Positions 58,595 through 59,943 of a stretch of 59,943 nucleotides of DNA are shown here, piece after piece. How positions within the stretch are numbered: position 1 is the stretch's first letter; every line of letters begins with the position of its first letter. This DNA is from Armatimonadota bacterium (GTDB taxonomy: Bacteria > Sysuimicrobiota > Sysuimicrobiia > Sysuimicrobiales > Sysuimicrobiaceae). The DNA lies in the NCBI GenBank assembly GCA_025059775.1, contig JANXCW010000013.1, forward strand, positions 1-59,943, given 5' to 3'. The position numbers and the translations under genes were made by a program. The notes beneath the pieces were generated by a model that searched no databases, was not told the DNA's origin, and saw only the letters and a program-made list of their open reading frames with translations.

Positions 58595-58693
58595 AAGCTG
58601 GGGAGCTCTCCAGAACCGAACACAGCCCAACAGCGGGAGAGGTTCCCCTGGCCTGCATCCGATTCCTGCCGTGACTCGGGAGTCGCCGTGCGA

Positions 58694-59293
58694 CTACCGG
58701 AGCTGGCAGGGCGGCAGCTCGATGCGGAGGGGAGCGTTGAAGTCTCCGTAGTCCATGGTGGTCTGCACCCGGCCCTGCTCATCCAGGACCTGCATCCGCC
58801 GTGGGAGTCCTGTACGCACCGACACATACAGCTGGAATACCGCTTCCCGCCGTGGACCGAACCAGTACCGGTACGTCCGGGTCTCCTCGCCCCCCACCTT
58901 GGCGTTGGGTCCGCGCTCCACCGTCACCTCCATCACCCCCTCGGGGAGTGTTGCGGAGGGCACTTGCGGCGCAGTTGTCACCCCCCCGCGCGGGCACTGC
59001 CAGGGTCCTCCCGCCATCCGGAGCCGCTGCTCTCGCCCGACCTGGATCATCTCCATCTGTCCACCTGCCATCACCATCCGCATCCGGTCCGGATTTACGA
59101 ACTCGATGACCATACGATCTCCTTGAGGCGATCTAGAGTGGATCCGATAGCTCCGCACCGATGCGAGACGTGCCAGGGCTTGGGCGGCCTCCCGCCACGC
59201 CTGCGCGTCTCCGTTGATCCTCAAGCCTGGTGCTCCGGCACCCACCGCGGCGAGTCCCAGGACCATGGCCCCTACTGCGAGCGCTCTCCACAT
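58694..59293 (-). CDS. Secreted LolA/LppX-like protein, unknown
   Basis: 199 residues. Signal peptide MWRALAVGAMVLGLAAVGAG, then a half-barrel-type pattern: LARLASVRSYRIHSRSPQGD, VIEFVNPDRMRMVMAGGQME and a C-terminal VSVRTGLPRRMQVLDEQGRV with TTMDYGDFNAPLRIELP. The alternating strands ending in a Y-x-D-F-N-x-P segment are typical of LolA/LppX-fold lipid-carrier-like proteins. No lipobox Cys. The 98 bases between it and the molybdoenzyme gene show nothing I can name. Confidence 0.75.
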   Translation of the reverse strand: MWRALAVGAMVLGLAAVGAGAPGLRINGDAQAWREAAQALARLASVRSYRIHSRSPQGDRMVIEFVNPDRMRMVMAGGQMEMIQVGREQRLRMAGGPWQCPRGGVTTAPQVPSATLPEGVMEVTVERGPNAKVGGEETRTYRYWFGPRREAVFQLYVSVRTGLPRRMQVLDEQGRVQTTMDYGDFNAPLRIELPPCQLR

Positions 59294-59394
59294 GCGGCAC
59301 CCCCGTCTTGGATCTCGAGGCTAGAGTCTTTCTATCCCTGTTTACCACGCCGCTCCGCGATCGTATAGCAGAAAGATCCGCAGGATACGGGCCC

Positions 59395-59943
59395 CTACTC
59401 CTGCTCGAACCCGTGGCTCTTGAACTTCAGGGTGCGGGCGTTCTCCGTGACGGTGCGTCTGACGTCCTCCGGTATGCCTTCCGGTGCGGTGGCCTCGATC
59501 TCCAGGGTCACCTCCACCCGGGCCCCGGGGACGTTGACGAGGTGCGTGATGACCTCCTCCGCGACCCTGCCGGCCTCCGCACCGACCCGGACCGGGTCCA
59601 GCACGACCGTCCCGTGGAAACGTGTGGGGACGGCCTTCTCGGGCGCCGGAGCCTCCAGGCCCTGCCCAGGACCGCCGGGGTTAGCCACGGCGGCCGCGCC
59701 TCTGCCGGCCGCCGTACCTGCAGGTTCGCGGATCCCCGGGGAGGCCTCGGCCTCCAGCTGCTTCAGCGCCACTTCCGGCTTCACGAGGAGCCCTCGGGGG
59801 TCCTGGTCGGAGACTGGCACCCGCTGGGCGACCCGTAGCCCGCGGTACCGCCGCGTCCCTTCGTCGTAGTCGTCCGCGTAGGCGAAGGAGTCCTTGTCCC
59901 ACGTCAGGAGCCCCGTGCCCTCCTGGACCGCCTCGACCAGGAC
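59395..59943 (-). CDS. DUF499-type ATPase, C-terminal fragment (runs off the window)
   Basis: The frame is open from the window edge to TAG at 59395. It reads LVEAVQEGTGLLTWDKDSFA, a low-complexity Ala/Gly/Pro linker and a C-terminal domain VVLDPVRVGAEAGRVAEEVI, then VTLEIEATAPEGIPEDVRRT and ENARTLKFKSHGFEQE. This end is characteristic of DUF499 AAA ATPases, which are found in phage-defence islands (PglY-like, and next to DUF1156 methyltransferases). The ATPase domain itself lies outside. Confidence 0.8.
   Translation of the reverse strand, partial: VLVEAVQEGTGLLTWDKDSFAYADDYDEGTRRYRGLRVAQRVPVSDQDPRGLLVKPEVALKQLEAEASPGIREPAGTAAGRGAAAVANPGGPGQGLEAPAPEKAVPTRFHGTVVLDPVRVGAEAGRVAEEVITHLVNVPGARVEVTLEIEATAPEGIPEDVRRTVTENARTLKFKSHGFEQE

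Overview
The window is a GC-rich bacterial chromosome segment carrying about 60 protein-coding genes, one initiator tRNA and the end of a CRISPR array. The mix (a TrpB2-type tryptophan synthase beta chain, an adenosine-specific kinase, a DUF89 phosphatase, a type I/III-like CRISPR repeat ending ATTGAAAC, SARP-type regulation, Tat export, GTG starts) suggests a thermophile-like lineage of the Terrabacteria (Chloroflexota, Armatimonadota or related candidate phyla, deep Firmicutes). This placement is an inference and is weak.

Layout. 1-1006: distal end of a CRISPR array with no cas genes in view. 1.2-7.1 kb: orphan peptide-type solute-binding protein, SAM hydroxide adenosyltransferase, an atypical S41 protease, a CYTH protein and TrpB2. 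7.2-11.6 kb: a DtxR/IdeR-type regulator followed by an iron(III) ABC importer; matching DtxR-like operators overlap the -10 of both importer promoters. 11.7-13.1 kb: lipB with a 44-bp perfect palindrome in its 3' end, then a decayed cupredoxin gene. 13.3-16.2 kb: a tightly coupled operon that reads as a sulfur-carrier-dependent cysteine pathway (CysO-like carrier, SerK-like serine kinase, CysM-like synthase, Mec-type JAMM protease, Rrf2 regulator). 16.3-21.6 kb: an ECF sigma/zinc anti-sigma pair, Ppx/GppA and a MacAB-like export system. 21.8-26.6 kb: tRNA-fMet, a small basic protein, DUF89 protein, class III aminotransferase and two metallo-beta-lactamase-fold proteins.

26.6-32.1 kb (minus strand) is a fluoride-responsive locus. 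Two crcB-type fluoride riboswitches, each with its own promoter and intrinsic terminator, precede (i) two paralogous small coiled-coil proteins plus an MFS transporter and (ii) a pair of MutS-like ATPases, the second interrupted by one in-frame TAG. 32.2-35.3 kb holds an adenosine-specific kinase, an amidohydrolase, a glutamine amidotransferase, DUF3054 and an alpha/beta hydrolase.

35.3-54.3 kb looks like an uncharacterised envelope regulon. A 906-residue STAND-like/SARP regulator sits beside an operon with three PrsW-family intramembrane proteases, each followed immediately by a membrane-anchored or secreted partner gene (one partner is a pseudogene). A fourth, frameshifted PrsW-like gene lies divergently. 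DUF3137-like membrane proteins and a secreted protein flank them. Direct repeats of the form TTAAR-N6-TTAAR occur upstream of several of these genes. At three of them a -10-like TANNNT/G lies exactly 10 nt downstream, the geometry expected for SARP binding sites.

54.3-58.6 kb returns to housekeeping genes (methyltransferase, FmdB-like zinc ribbon, PhoU, L25/Ctc, Pth, TatC, a sulfite-oxidase-like molybdoenzyme). The right edge has a LolA-like secreted protein and the C-terminus of a DUF499-type ATPase, which hints at a defence island beyond the window.
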